Shown piece after piece: positions 7,511 to 15,266 of a DNA stretch of 64,000 nt. Source of the stretch: Sysuimicrobium calidum (GTDB lineage: Bacteria; Sysuimicrobiota; Sysuimicrobiia; Sysuimicrobiales; Sysuimicrobiaceae); assembly GCA_031459935.1 (NCBI GenBank), contig JAVKHN010000002.1:62001-126000 (forward strand), in the 5' to 3' direction. The notes under the pieces are model-generated. The model saw only the letters and a program-made list of their open reading frames with translations. It was not told where the DNA came from and ran no database searches. How positions within the stretch are numbered: the stretch's first letter is position 1; every line of letters starts with the position of its first letter. The position numbers were made by a program, and so were the translations under genes.

Positions 7511-8595
7511 GCCCGGTCGGGGAGCTCGTACGGCCAAGCACGGCAACAGAGGTCCAGGAGATCGTTCGGGAGCGACGTTCCGTCCTCCCCCGCGGCGGCG
7601 GAACGAAAACCGCCCTCTCCACGCCCGCTTCCGAGGTCACCGTGCTGGATCTCTCTCGCCTCTCCGGCGTGCTGGAATATGATCCCGCGGAGTTCACCTT
7701 CACCGCGCTTGCGGGAACTCCGGTGCGCGCGGTGGAGGAGATGCTGGAGGCCCACGGACAGTTTCTGCCCTTCGACCCGCCGTTTTCCGCCTCCGGAGCT
7801 ACCCTCGGGGGAACGGTGGCGAGCGGGCTCAGCGGTCCACGACGCTACCGGTACGGCGGGGTGCGGGACTTCGTGCTGGGCGTGCGGTTCGTGGACGGCA
7901 CCGGGGCCTTGGTGCGGGGCGGGGGGAGGGTGGTGAAGAACGCCGCGGGCTTCGATTTCCCCAAGCTCATGGTGGGAAGCCTCGGCCAGCTGGGAGTCCT
8001 GGTGGAACTCACCTTCAAGGTCTTCCCCGCCCGCCGTGCCCACGCCACGCTCAGGGTGGCGTACGCGGGGTTCGAGGAGGCGGTGGAAAGCCTGGTGCGC
8101 CTGGGCGCGAGCCACTTCGATCTCGAGGCCCTGGAACTGCATCCGCCCGGGATCCTGTGGGTGCGGGTGGGAGGGCTTGCGGAGTCCCTGGAGGCGAGGA
8201 TCGCGCGCCTTGTGGCGTTCCTGGGAGCTCGAGCGGAGATCCTGCGGGGAGAGGAGGAGCGGGCAGTGTGGGAAGGAGCCCGGGAATTCGCGTGGGTTCC
8301 GCCCGGCACCTGCCTGGTGAAAGTCCCCGTCACCCCCCGCCGTCTTGCAGGCCTTGAAGCACGGCTGGCCCGTTCAGGTGCTCTCCGGCGCTACAGCGTG
8401 GGCGGAACCTGCGCGTGGGTGGCATGGCCAGGAGAGCTCGGCCTCCTGCACCGGATGCTGGTGGAGCTGGGGCTTGCGGGTCTGTGTGTGCTGGGTCCGC
8501 CCGGGCGGGGAAAGCTCGGAGAGTGGGAGGGCGAGGCCTTCGCCCGGCGGGTGAGGCGGGCTCTGGATCCCCACGGAAAATTCGGGACGGGCTAG
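7507..8595 (+). CDS. glcE: Glycolate oxidase subunit GlcE (FAD-binding)
   Basis: 362-residue paralogue of GlcD with the PCMH FAD domain in reduced form (LPRGGGTKTALS near residues 27-38; VGSLGQLGVLVELTFKVFP about 155-175) and a short C-terminal part. It is the second flavoprotein subunit of glycolate oxidase. The start ATG overlaps the glcD stop, and its stop TAG (8593-8595) shares a base with the glcF GTG. The fully nested order glcD-glcE-glcF is the standard arrangement. Confidence 0.9.
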   Translation: MSPVGELVRPSTATEVQEIVRERRSVLPRGGGTKTALSTPASEVTVLDLSRLSGVLEYDPAEFTFTALAGTPVRAVEEMLEAHGQFLPFDPPFSASGATLGGTVASGLSGPRRYRYGGVRDFVLGVRFVDGTGALVRGGGRVVKNAAGFDFPKLMVGSLGQLGVLVELTFKVFPARRAHATLRVAYAGFEEAVESLVRLGASHFDLEALELHPPGILWVRVGGLAESLEARIARLVAFLGARAEILRGEEERAVWEGAREFAWVPPGTCLVKVPVTPRRLAGLEARLARSGALRRYSVGGTCAWVAWPGELGLLHRMLVELGLAGLCVLGPPGRGKLGEWEGEAFARRVRRALDPHGKFGTG

Positions 8596-9875
8596 TGCAG
8601 CACGCCATCCCCGTGGAGCGATACGGTGCCGCAGGCGCGAACATGGCGCGCGCAGTGGAGGCGTGTGTCCACTGCGGGTTCTGCCTCCCCGCCTGCCCCA
8701 CCTACCGCGTCCTCGGCGAGGAGATGGACTCCCCCCGGGGCCGGATCTTCCTCATGAAGGAGGCGCTGGAAGGGCGGCTTCGGGTGGAGGAGGTTCTGCC
8801 GTATGTGGATCGGTGTCTCGCATGCCTCGGCTGTGAGACCGCCTGCCCTTCGGGTGTGCGGTATGCGGAGCTCGTCCTCCCCTTCCGGGAGCTTGCAGAG
8901 CGCAAGCACCGGCGCCCGCTCCCGGAGCGCCTCCTGCGAGGCCTCGTGATGACGATCCTGCCCTTTCCGGGGCGGTTCCGGATGGCGGCGCGGGCCGGCG
9001 TTCTGGTGCGACCCCTCCGGAGGATTCTTCCGGCCCGTCCGCGGGCCATGCTCGATCTCCTTCCCCCGCGCCTTCCGCGGGCGAACGCCCTTCCCGCGGT
9101 GATCCCGGCCCAGGGAAAGCCACGCGCGCGGGTGGCGCTCCTGGTGGGCTGCGTGCAGCAGGTGCTGGCCCCGCAGATCAATCGGGCGGTGGTTCGCGTG
9201 CTGAGTCGCAACGGGGTGGAGGTGGTGGTGCCGAGAGGACAGGGATGCTGCGGTGCCCTTGCCCTGCACTCGGGCTTCGGGGAACTCGCCCGCCGCCTCG
9301 CGCGGCACAACCTCCGGATCTTTCCGGAGAATGTGGACGCGGTGGTGGCCAACGCCGCCGGGTGCGGGTCCGCCATGCAGGAGTACGGGCTGCTGTTTCG
9401 GGGGCGCCCGGAGGCAGAACGGGCGGCGGCGTTCGCCACCTCGACCCGGGACGTCAGCGCGTTTCTCTGCGAGCTCGGCTTCACCTCCCCTCCTCCGCTT
9501 CCCCGGCCCGTGCGGGTGGTCTACCACGACGCCTGCCACCTGCTCCATGCGCAGAGGGTCCGTGAGGCCCCCCGGCGCCTGCTGGAGAGCGTGGGCAACC
9601 TGGAGCTCCTGGAGCCCGCGGACGCGGAGATCTGCTGTGGGTCTGCGGGCATCTACAACCTGGAACACCCCGGAATCGCCGCGGAGCTGGGCCGACGGAA
9701 GGCGCAGACTCTGCTGTCCACCGGGGCAGAGGTGGTGGCCACGGGGAACATCGGGTGTATGGTTCAGCTTCGCGCACACCTCCGGGCTCTGCAAAGGCCT
9801 CTCCCGGTCCTGCACACCTTCGAACTCCTAGACCGGGCCTACACGGGCGAGCCGCTTGGGGACGGGGCGGTGTAG
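8595..9875 (+). CDS. glcF: Glycolate oxidase iron-sulfur subunit GlcF
   Basis: 426-residue Fe-S protein. Two [4Fe-4S] ferredoxin motifs are present (C24-x2-C-x2-C-x3-CP, and CLACLGCETACP about 50 residues later), followed by two CCG domains (CCGALALHSG and CCGSAGIYN). It carries electrons from the GlcD/GlcE flavins to the quinone pool. Start GTG 8595 overlaps the glcE stop; GTG 8613 or ATG 8643 are shorter alternatives that would still keep both clusters. It ends the operon; the MFS gene follows after 65 bases. Confidence 0.92.
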   Translation: MQHAIPVERYGAAGANMARAVEACVHCGFCLPACPTYRVLGEEMDSPRGRIFLMKEALEGRLRVEEVLPYVDRCLACLGCETACPSGVRYAELVLPFRELAERKHRRPLPERLLRGLVMTILPFPGRFRMAARAGVLVRPLRRILPARPRAMLDLLPPRLPRANALPAVIPAQGKPRARVALLVGCVQQVLAPQINRAVVRVLSRNGVEVVVPRGQGCCGALALHSGFGELARRLARHNLRIFPENVDAVVANAAGCGSAMQEYGLLFRGRPEAERAAAFATSTRDVSAFLCELGFTSPPPLPRPVRVVYHDACHLLHAQRVREAPRRLLESVGNLELLEPADAEICCGSAGIYNLEHPGIAAELGRRKAQTLLSTGAEVVATGNIGCMVQLRAHLRALQRPLPVLHTFELLDRAYTGEPLGDGAV

Positions 9876-9940
9876 GCGTTGCCCTGCTCTGGGAGAATGG
9901 CGTAGGAACCGTACGGTCCCTACGGACTGAGGAGGGGAAC

Positions 9941-11395
9941 GTGGATTTCCGGCAGCGGCGGATGGTGACGCTGGCGGTCATGCTGGGGATGTTCCTGGCG
10001 GCCCTGGATACCACCATCGTGGCCACCGCCCTTCCCACCATCACGCGCCTGCTGGAGGGCTTCGAGCTCTACCCGTGGGTCGCGGCCAGCTACGCCCTTA
10101 CCATGACCGCAGGCACTCCGGTTTTCGGCCGGCTCGCGGACCGGTACGGCCGCCGCCGCGTGTACCTCTTTGGAATCGCGGCCTTCCTGGCGGGTTCCGT
10201 GCTGTGTGGCGCGGCCGGCTCCATGCATCAACTCGTGGTGTTTCGGGCGATCCAGGGGATCGGAGCGGGGGCACTCCTGCCCATCGCCATCACCATCGTC
10301 GGGGACCTGTACACCCTGAGGGAGCGCGCCCGGATCCAGGGGCTCTTTAGCGGCATGTGGGGAGTTGCCAGCATCGTAGGCCCGCTCCTGGGAGGCTTCA
10401 TCGTGAGCGTCTGGTCATGGCGGTGGATCTTCTACGCGAACCTGCCCGCTGGACTCCTGGCCCTGTGGATCGTGTCCCGGGCCTACCGGGAGCCACCGCG
10501 GGCGCAGCCGGGCTCCCTGGACGTGGCCGGTGCCCTCCTGATGGTGGCCTCCGTGGTCGCTCTCCTGCTGGGGGTGGAGGGGGGGAGGATTCGCCCCGGG
10601 TTCGTGTTCACCGGCGCGGTCCTGGGAACCGCACTCCTCGTGTGGGAGCGCCGGGCGGAGGATCCCGTGCTTCCCCTGGAGCTGTTCCGCAACCGGGTGG
10701 TGGCGGTGAGCACCGTCAGCAACGTGCTGGTGGGAGCCGCGTTCTCCGGAGGCATTTACTACATCCCCCTGTTCGTGCAGGGCGTCCAGGGGAGAAGCGC
10801 CACGGACGCGGGTCTGGCGCTCACCCCGCTCATGCTGGGGTGGACCACCGCGAGTCTGGTGGGCAGTCGGCTCCTCCTGCGGTTCGGATTCCGGCCTGTG
10901 GTCACCCTGGGCCTCGCCCTCTTCAGCGGCGGGCTCGCCCTCCTCACCCGCATCCATCCCTCCATACCGGGGACGTGGGTGCAAGGTGTCACCGCGCTGC
11001 TGGGGGTGGGGATCGGGTTCGCGGCGTTGACGTTCATCCTCGCGGTACAGACCTCCGTAGCCTATGAACAGCGGGGGATTGCCACCTCCCTGGTGCTGTT
11101 CTCCCGCAACATCGGGGGATCCGTGGGAGTGAGCCTGCTGGGGAACCTGCTGCTCCTGCGTCTGGCCGCTCAGGGGATCCCCCTGCATCGCATTCAGGAG
11201 ATCCTGAATCCCGGGGGCATGGGGAGCCTCTCCGCGGAGGCCCTGGCGGCGGCTCGAGACGCCCTGGCAGGCTCCCTGAGATTCGTGTTCACCGTCTCCC
11301 TCGCGTTTGCCCTGCTGGCCCTGATCTCCGTGCGGTGGCTCCCCGCCGGACGGCCCACCCCTCCGGAGGGACTTGCCCCCGTTCCCGGGGAGTGA
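9941..11395 (+). CDS. MFS exporter, DHA2 (EmrB/QacA) family
   Basis: 484-residue major facilitator protein with about 14 predicted membrane helices. It has the DHA2 signature LDTTIVATALPTI at about residues 25-37 and the motif-A loop GRLADRYGRRRVY near residue 65. Such proteins are proton-coupled drug or metabolite exporters. GTG 9941 follows a GAGGAGGGG stretch at about 9929-9937. It may be co-transcribed with glcDEF, but nothing shows that its substrate is linked to glycolate. No TetR or MarR regulator is adjacent. Confidence 0.82.
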   Translation: MDFRQRRMVTLAVMLGMFLAALDTTIVATALPTITRLLEGFELYPWVAASYALTMTAGTPVFGRLADRYGRRRVYLFGIAAFLAGSVLCGAAGSMHQLVVFRAIQGIGAGALLPIAITIVGDLYTLRERARIQGLFSGMWGVASIVGPLLGGFIVSVWSWRWIFYANLPAGLLALWIVSRAYREPPRAQPGSLDVAGALLMVASVVALLLGVEGGRIRPGFVFTGAVLGTALLVWERRAEDPVLPLELFRNRVVAVSTVSNVLVGAAFSGGIYYIPLFVQGVQGRSATDAGLALTPLMLGWTTASLVGSRLLLRFGFRPVVTLGLALFSGGLALLTRIHPSIPGTWVQGVTALLGVGIGFAALTFILAVQTSVAYEQRGIATSLVLFSRNIGGSVGVSLLGNLLLLRLAAQGIPLHRIQEILNPGGMGSLSAEALAAARDALAGSLRFVFTVSLAFALLALISVRWLPAGRPTPPEGLAPVPGE

Positions 11396-11401
11396 GGACT
11401 C

Positions 11402-11554
11402 TGGTCGGATGACGACCTCCAGACCCCGCACCTCCGCGCTCTTCGCGTACCCGTACAGCCACTCCGGCGTGCGGTAGGCGGACAACACGTGGTGCAGCGT
11501 GCCTCCGTCGGACCGGAAGCCCACGATCAGGCCCCTCAGCGGCCGCGCCCCCAC
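11402..11554 (-). pseudogene. purE fragment (N5-carboxyaminoimidazole ribonucleotide mutase), decayed
   Basis: About 50 residues on the minus strand match PurE: an N-terminal IVGFRSD, normally (V/M)GSxSD, then VLSAYRTPEWLY and KSAEVRGLEVVI, normally SAHRTPE...AExRGLxVII. Roughly 18 residues that should separate the two blocks are missing. The catalytic His of SAHRTPE is Tyr. The frame continues without the rest of the protein into the antisense of the MFS gene. It is therefore a remnant, not a gene. A GTG at 11554 could be its old start. It explains the otherwise empty gap between the MFS gene and arsM. Confidence 0.7.
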
Positions 11555-11598
11555 GGATGTGCCCGCAAGAGGTGTGGAGGCTGATGGATGGTTCAGGT

Positions 11599-12345
11599 CT
11601 AGCCGAGGGGCTTGCGGGCCCGGAGGGTGACTGAGCGCAGGGACACTCTCCAAGGATCGCCGCAGTCGGCCCGCGACTCCTCCAGGACTTCCACGGCCTG
11701 GAAGCCCGCCTCGCGCACCAGCCGGAGGTACTCCTCCAAGCTCAGCGCGCCGGCCACGCAGGCGCTCCAGGCCTGCGGGTCGTCTTTGAGTTCCGGCGGG
11801 AGGGAGCGGTCCGCCATCACGTCGGAGACCACCAGGCGGCCTCCGGGCCGCAGCACCCGGTGAGCCTCCCGGAACGCCTGCGCCTTGTCCGGGACCAGGT
11901 TCACCACACAGTTGCTGATCACCGCGTCTGCGAAATGGTCGGGCAGCGGAAGCGTCTCCAAGTCACCCACCACGAAGCGGGCGTTGGGGACTCCGAGCGC
12001 AGCGGCGTTGTGCCGGGCCAGGACCACCATCTCCTCCGTCATGTCCACCCCAACTGCCTGCCCGTGGGGTCCGACCGCCCGTGCGGCGCGCAGCACCTCC
12101 AGGCCTGCGCCGCTCCCGAGATCCACCACGACCTCTCCCGGAGCCAGATCTGCGTAGGCGACCGGGCTGCCGCACCCCAACGACAGGCGCACCACACCGG
12201 GGGCTTCCGAATCCGGTGGAGGTGCACAGCCGCACCCACATCCAGCGGTGCCCTCCCGGGCGAGCCGGGCGTAATGCACCCGCACTGCGTGCTGCTTCGA
12301 CCGGGAGGACGTGGCTATCCTGCCTCCTACATCGACGTCAATCAA
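11599..12345 (-). CDS. arsM: Arsenite methyltransferase
   Basis: 248-residue SAM-dependent methyltransferase that methylates As(III). A cysteine-rich GCGCGCAPP lies near residue 37, the SAM motif VVDLGSGAGLE follows at about residue 75, then VGVDMTEEMV. The arsenic-binding cysteines are in ISNCVVNLVPDK and SACVAGALSLEEY. The start is taken as TTG 12345, which overlaps the stop of the upstream arsN2 remnant (TTGA) with a GGAG 5 bases earlier. A GTG about 25 codons in is the alternative. It belongs to an arsR-led minus-strand operon and appears intact while its upstream neighbour is broken. Confidence 0.88.
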   Translation of the reverse strand: MIDVDVGGRIATSSRSKQHAVRVHYARLAREGTAGCGCGCAPPPDSEAPGVVRLSLGCGSPVAYADLAPGEVVVDLGSGAGLEVLRAARAVGPHGQAVGVDMTEEMVVLARHNAAALGVPNARFVVGDLETLPLPDHFADAVISNCVVNLVPDKAQAFREAHRVLRPGGRLVVSDVMADRSLPPELKDDPQAWSACVAGALSLEEYLRLVREAGFQAVEVLEESRADCGDPWRVSLRSVTLRARKPLG

Positions 12346-12690
12346 TTTGACTCCAGCGCCAGGACCATGATCCGGGCGGTCTGCGGGCAGGCACCCGTGA
12401 GCTCCTGGGAGGCCTGAAGCCGCGGGTCCACCTCCGCCCGCGGAACTCCGCGGAAGCCGAAGTGGCGGGCGATCCCGCGGTTCCGCCAAGACGGGTCCGT
12501 GGCCACGGATCGCAACAGGGACACCTCCCCGTACATCTCCAGCCCCGCGATCCCTACCACCCCCCTCCGGCTCCTCCGCCAGCCAGAAGGTCTGCAGGTG
12601 GTCCCGCACGCCTGCGGTGGGTAAGCCGCAGCGGGCCAGCAGGGCCAACACGGAGGGTTCGTCGGGTGGGGTGGCGCGCCGGACGTCCAC
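12342..12690 (-). pseudogene. arsN2-like GNAT acetyltransferase, frameshifted with internal deletion
   Basis: The minus strand starts well (GTG 12690 after AGGAGGTGCAAC) and encodes an ArsN2-type N-terminus, RRATPPDEPSVLALL...GLPTAGVRDHL. At a run of six C (plus 12560-12565) the frame shifts. The next frame continues VVGIAGLEMYGEVSLLRS as the family should, up to RNRGIA. It then jumps to RHFGFRGVPR, omitting about 35 residues that form the rest of the acetyl-CoA fold in relatives. The C-terminus ELTGACPQTARIMVL is again normal. Length 349 is not a multiple of three. Relatives acetylate organoarsenicals in ars operons. This copy cannot make a working enzyme unless the shift is a sequencing error, and even then the deletion remains. 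Confidence 0.75.
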
Positions 12691-12743
12691 GTTGCACCTC
12701 CTGGGAGTGGTCCGCGATCCCCTCGGCCGGTGGCTCGTGCCGG

Positions 12744-13103
12744 CTACAGGAGGGCCAGCAGCTCCGCCGCCAGGCGCTTGAGCACGTCCTTTCGGATCCG
12801 GTAGTACACCCACGGACCGCGCCGTTGTGCCTCCACCAGCCCCGCTTCCCTGAGCACCTTCAGGTGGTGGGACACGGTGGGCTGGCTCAGGAGCAGGGCC
12901 GCCTGCAGCTGGCACACGCACAGGGTCCCCCATCGCGCCAGGAGCCGGAGCGCCAGCAGCCTCGCCGGATCCCCCAGGGCCGCGAACCGGCCTGCCGCTG
13001 CAGTGGCCCGGTCCCGGGCCTCCTCCGACACCTCAGGGACCGAGCGGCGGATCTGCCGCGGACCGGTGAAAGGAGCCTGCGCTCCGTGCGTCCGAGGCGA
13101 CAC
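12744..13103 (-). CDS. arsR: ArsR-family arsenite-responsive repressor
   Basis: 119-residue winged-helix repressor. The HTH (SQPTVSHHLKVLREAGLV) follows a CVC motif in TLCVCQLQ, the classical arsenic-binding cysteines of ArsR. It ends YYRIRKDVLKRLAAELLALL. GTG 13103 is chosen because the promoter -10 (TAAAAC, plus 13111-13116) lies exactly 7 bases before it, giving a leaderless message. GTG 13031 (95 residues) would also keep the HTH. It heads the arsN2-remnant/arsM unit and would be released from DNA by As(III). Confidence 0.85.
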   Translation of the reverse strand: MSPRTHGAQAPFTGPRQIRRSVPEVSEEARDRATAAAGRFAALGDPARLLALRLLARWGTLCVCQLQAALLLSQPTVSHHLKVLREAGLVEAQRRGPWVYYRIRKDVLKRLAAELLALL

Positions 13104-13110
13104 GCCCCTA

Positions 13111-13138
13111 GTTTTATGCTTGAATCGAAAAATGTCAA
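13111..13138 (-). promoter_or_regulatory. Promoter of the ars unit
   Basis: Minus-strand -35 TTGACA (plus 13133-13138), 16-base spacer and -10 TAAAAC (plus 13111-13116). The spacer is AT-rich and contains a TTCGATTCAAG stretch that could be part of an ArsR site, although I see no clean palindrome. The predicted transcript begins at the G of the arsR GTG. Confidence 0.6.
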
Positions 13139-13174
13139 TACGAGACAGGCACCACCCGGGACGGCTCGAAAGGC

Positions 13175-14410
13175 CTACAGAGCCCGGGTGGCTCCCCGGC
13201 CCAGGACCACCAGCCCCGAAGGATCCACGTGGTACCGGCGGGCGTCCTCCTCGGGGTCGAAGCCGATCACCGTCCCGGGCTCCAGGGTGTTGAAACGGTC
13301 CACGATGACCCGCCGCAACCGCACCCCTGGCCGCAGCACGCAGTAGTCCATCACCACGGACTCCTCCACCTCCGCGTCCTCCTCCACGCGCACTTCCCGG
13401 CCCAGCACCGACCGCACGACCCGGCCGCCGTAGATCACGCAGCCCTCTCCCACCAGGGAGTCCCGCACCTCCCCGAACACGATGCGGGCTGAGGGCCCCG
13501 CGTACGGTGCGCCCTTGATGGGCCACAGGTGGTTGGAGAGGTCGAACCGGGGCTGAGGCCCCAGCAGGTCCATGTGGGCGCGCCAGTACGCGTCCAGGGT
13601 TCCCACGTCCCGCCAGTAGCCGGGCTCTTCGTACGGCTTGGTGCCGGGGATACGGTTGGTTTGGAAGTTGTAGGCGAAGACGCGATGGCGGGTCACCAGA
13701 TCGGGTAGGATGCTGCGGCCGAAGTCGTGCTCCGTGTCCTTGGAAGCGTCCTCCGTGACCGCGTCTACCAAAAGGCGCGCGTCGAACAGGTAGTTGCCCA
13801 TGGAGGCCAGAACGAACCCGGGCCGGCCCGGCATGGGACGGGGCCGGAGGGGCTTCTCCTCGAAGCTCCACACACGACCGTCGGCGTCGGTTTCCAGCAC
13901 GCCCATGCGGGTGGCCTCCTCTACGGGCACGGGCAGGGCGGCCACGGTCACCTCCGCCTCCCGCTCCAGGTGGAAATCCACCATCTGCGAGACGTCCATC
14001 CGGTAGATGTGGTCGGCCCCGAACACCGCTACCAGGGCGGGGCCGAAGTCCCGGATGAGGTTCAGGTTCTGGTACACGGCGTCCGCGGTTCCCCGGTACC
14101 ACGTCTCGCCCCACCGCATCTGAGGGGGGACCACCAGAAGGAAGTGGTCCTCGTGCAGCCCGCTGGCCCGCCAGGCGTGGCGCAGGTGATCGATCAGGGA
14201 CTGCGATTTGTACTGCACGAGGATGTACAGGGAGAACACGTTGGAGTTGACCAAATTGCTGAGCACGAAGTCCACGATGCGGTACTTACCCCCGAAAGGA
14301 ACCGCGGGCTTGCTGCGGTCCCGGGTGAGGGGATGCAGTCGCTCCCCGCGCCCCCCCGCGAGGATGATGCCCAGCGTCCGTGGCCTTCCGCCCGGATAGG
14401 GTCTCTTCAT
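13175..14410 (-). CDS. glgC: Glucose-1-phosphate adenylyltransferase
   Basis: 411-residue ADP-glucose pyrophosphorylase, making ADP-glucose from ATP and glucose 1-phosphate. The nucleotidyltransferase domain has GIILAGGRGERLHPLT at about residues 13-28, SKPAVPFGGKYRIVDF next, and VAVFGADHIYRMD mid-protein. The C-terminal third is a left-handed beta-helix. ATG 14410 overlaps the mscS stop (ATGA). Being last in the gpgS-GH63-mscS-glgC series, it probably supplies nucleotide sugar both to glycogen (glgA at 1-543) and to the glucosylglycerate branch. Confidence 0.93.
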   Translation of the reverse strand: MKRPYPGGRPRTLGIILAGGRGERLHPLTRDRSKPAVPFGGKYRIVDFVLSNLVNSNVFSLYILVQYKSQSLIDHLRHAWRASGLHEDHFLLVVPPQMRWGETWYRGTADAVYQNLNLIRDFGPALVAVFGADHIYRMDVSQMVDFHLEREAEVTVAALPVPVEEATRMGVLETDADGRVWSFEEKPLRPRPMPGRPGFVLASMGNYLFDARLLVDAVTEDASKDTEHDFGRSILPDLVTRHRVFAYNFQTNRIPGTKPYEEPGYWRDVGTLDAYWRAHMDLLGPQPRFDLSNHLWPIKGAPYAGPSARIVFGEVRDSLVGEGCVIYGGRVVRSVLGREVRVEEDAEVEESVVMDYCVLRPGVRLRRVIVDRFNTLEPGTVIGFDPEEDARRYHVDPSGLVVLGRGATRAL

Positions 14411-15255
14411 GCCACCGTCTCCGAAGGGCCGATGGAGATCAGTTCTACGCCTGCCGCCTCCAACCTCTCCTTGATCCGCAGGCGCAGCTCCTGCTCCGCC
14501 CGCCACAGACTCGTGGGCTGGACGGGTACCACCAGGCGCACCACCTGGACCTGCGGTCCGAGCTCCAGCAGGGCCTGGACCTCCGGTTCTCCGGCCTCAG
14601 CCTCCGGGTGGTCCCGCCTCCACCCCGTCACCGCCTCGTGCAGGAGTTCCCCCACCCGCCGCAGGTCCTCCTTGCGCCCCACCCCGATGGTGAGCATGGC
14701 CCGGAGAGGTCCCCGGGTGTAGTTCCGGAACCGGGTGAGCTCGCCGTTGGGGATGGTGACCACCTCGCCCGTAAATCGCCGGAGCTGGGTGGTGCGCAGC
14801 CCGATCTGTTCCACCACCCCTGTTTCCGGTCCCACGGTGATGACGTCCCCCACCTGGATGAGGCCATCCAACAGGAGGAAGAACCCGCTGATGCTGTCCC
14901 GGATCAGGGCCTGAGCCCCGAATCCGATCGCGAGGCCCGCCACGCCCGCGCTGGCCAGCAGCGGTGCGGGGTCCACGCCCAGCTGGCGAAGGATCATGAT
15001 CCCCGCCACGAAGTACACCGTGTAGCGGATGGCGCCGTAGGCGAGGGGGAGAAGGGTACGGGCCCGCTGCAGGCGGGCTGCGTAGTTGGGAGCGCCCTCC
15101 GGAGGACGGAGGACCCGCTCCACCACCCGCCGGCCGACCCCGTTCACCGCATACGCCCCCAGGAGGAGGAGAGCGATGGCGGTCACCGTGCGTACCGCGG
15201 AGGCCACGGCCGCGGGGTGGGAGAACTCCTGGAGGACCTGGCGGACGGTCTCGAT
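14407..15255 (-). CDS. MscS-family small-conductance mechanosensitive channel
   Basis: About 282 residues with membrane segments near residues 20-37, 68-86 and 90-108. The MscS pore region contains GVAGLAIGFGAQALIRDSISG and is followed by the beta domain (VGDVITVGPETGVVEQI, TTQLR, IPNGELT). It releases small solutes when membrane tension rises on osmotic downshift. The start is unusual: AGGAGGG lies right after the upstream stop, and the in-frame codon 7 bases later is ATC (15255-15253). The first standard in-frame start is GTG 15207, which has no ribosome site. Placement between a glucosylglycerate hydrolase-like gene and glgC suggests a valve for this osmolyte pathway. Confidence 0.85.
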   Translation of the reverse strand: METVRQVLQEFSHPAAVASAVRTVTAIALLLLGAYAVNGVGRRVVERVLRPPEGAPNYAARLQRARTLLPLAYGAIRYTVYFVAGIMILRQLGVDPAPLLASAGVAGLAIGFGAQALIRDSISGFFLLLDGLIQVGDVITVGPETGVVEQIGLRTTQLRRFTGEVVTIPNGELTRFRNYTRGPLRAMLTIGVGRKEDLRRVGELLHEAVTGWRRDHPEAEAGEPEVQALLELGPQVQVVRLVVPVQPTSLWRAEQELRLRIKERLEAAGVELISIGPSETVA

Positions 15256-15266
15256 CTTCTTCCCTC

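Noticed and set aside
10415..11653. Long minus-strand open frame opposite the MFS exporter
   Set aside because: It is the antisense of a clear membrane transporter. Only its upstream 11402-11554 part shows real (PurE) similarity, and that is listed as a remnant.
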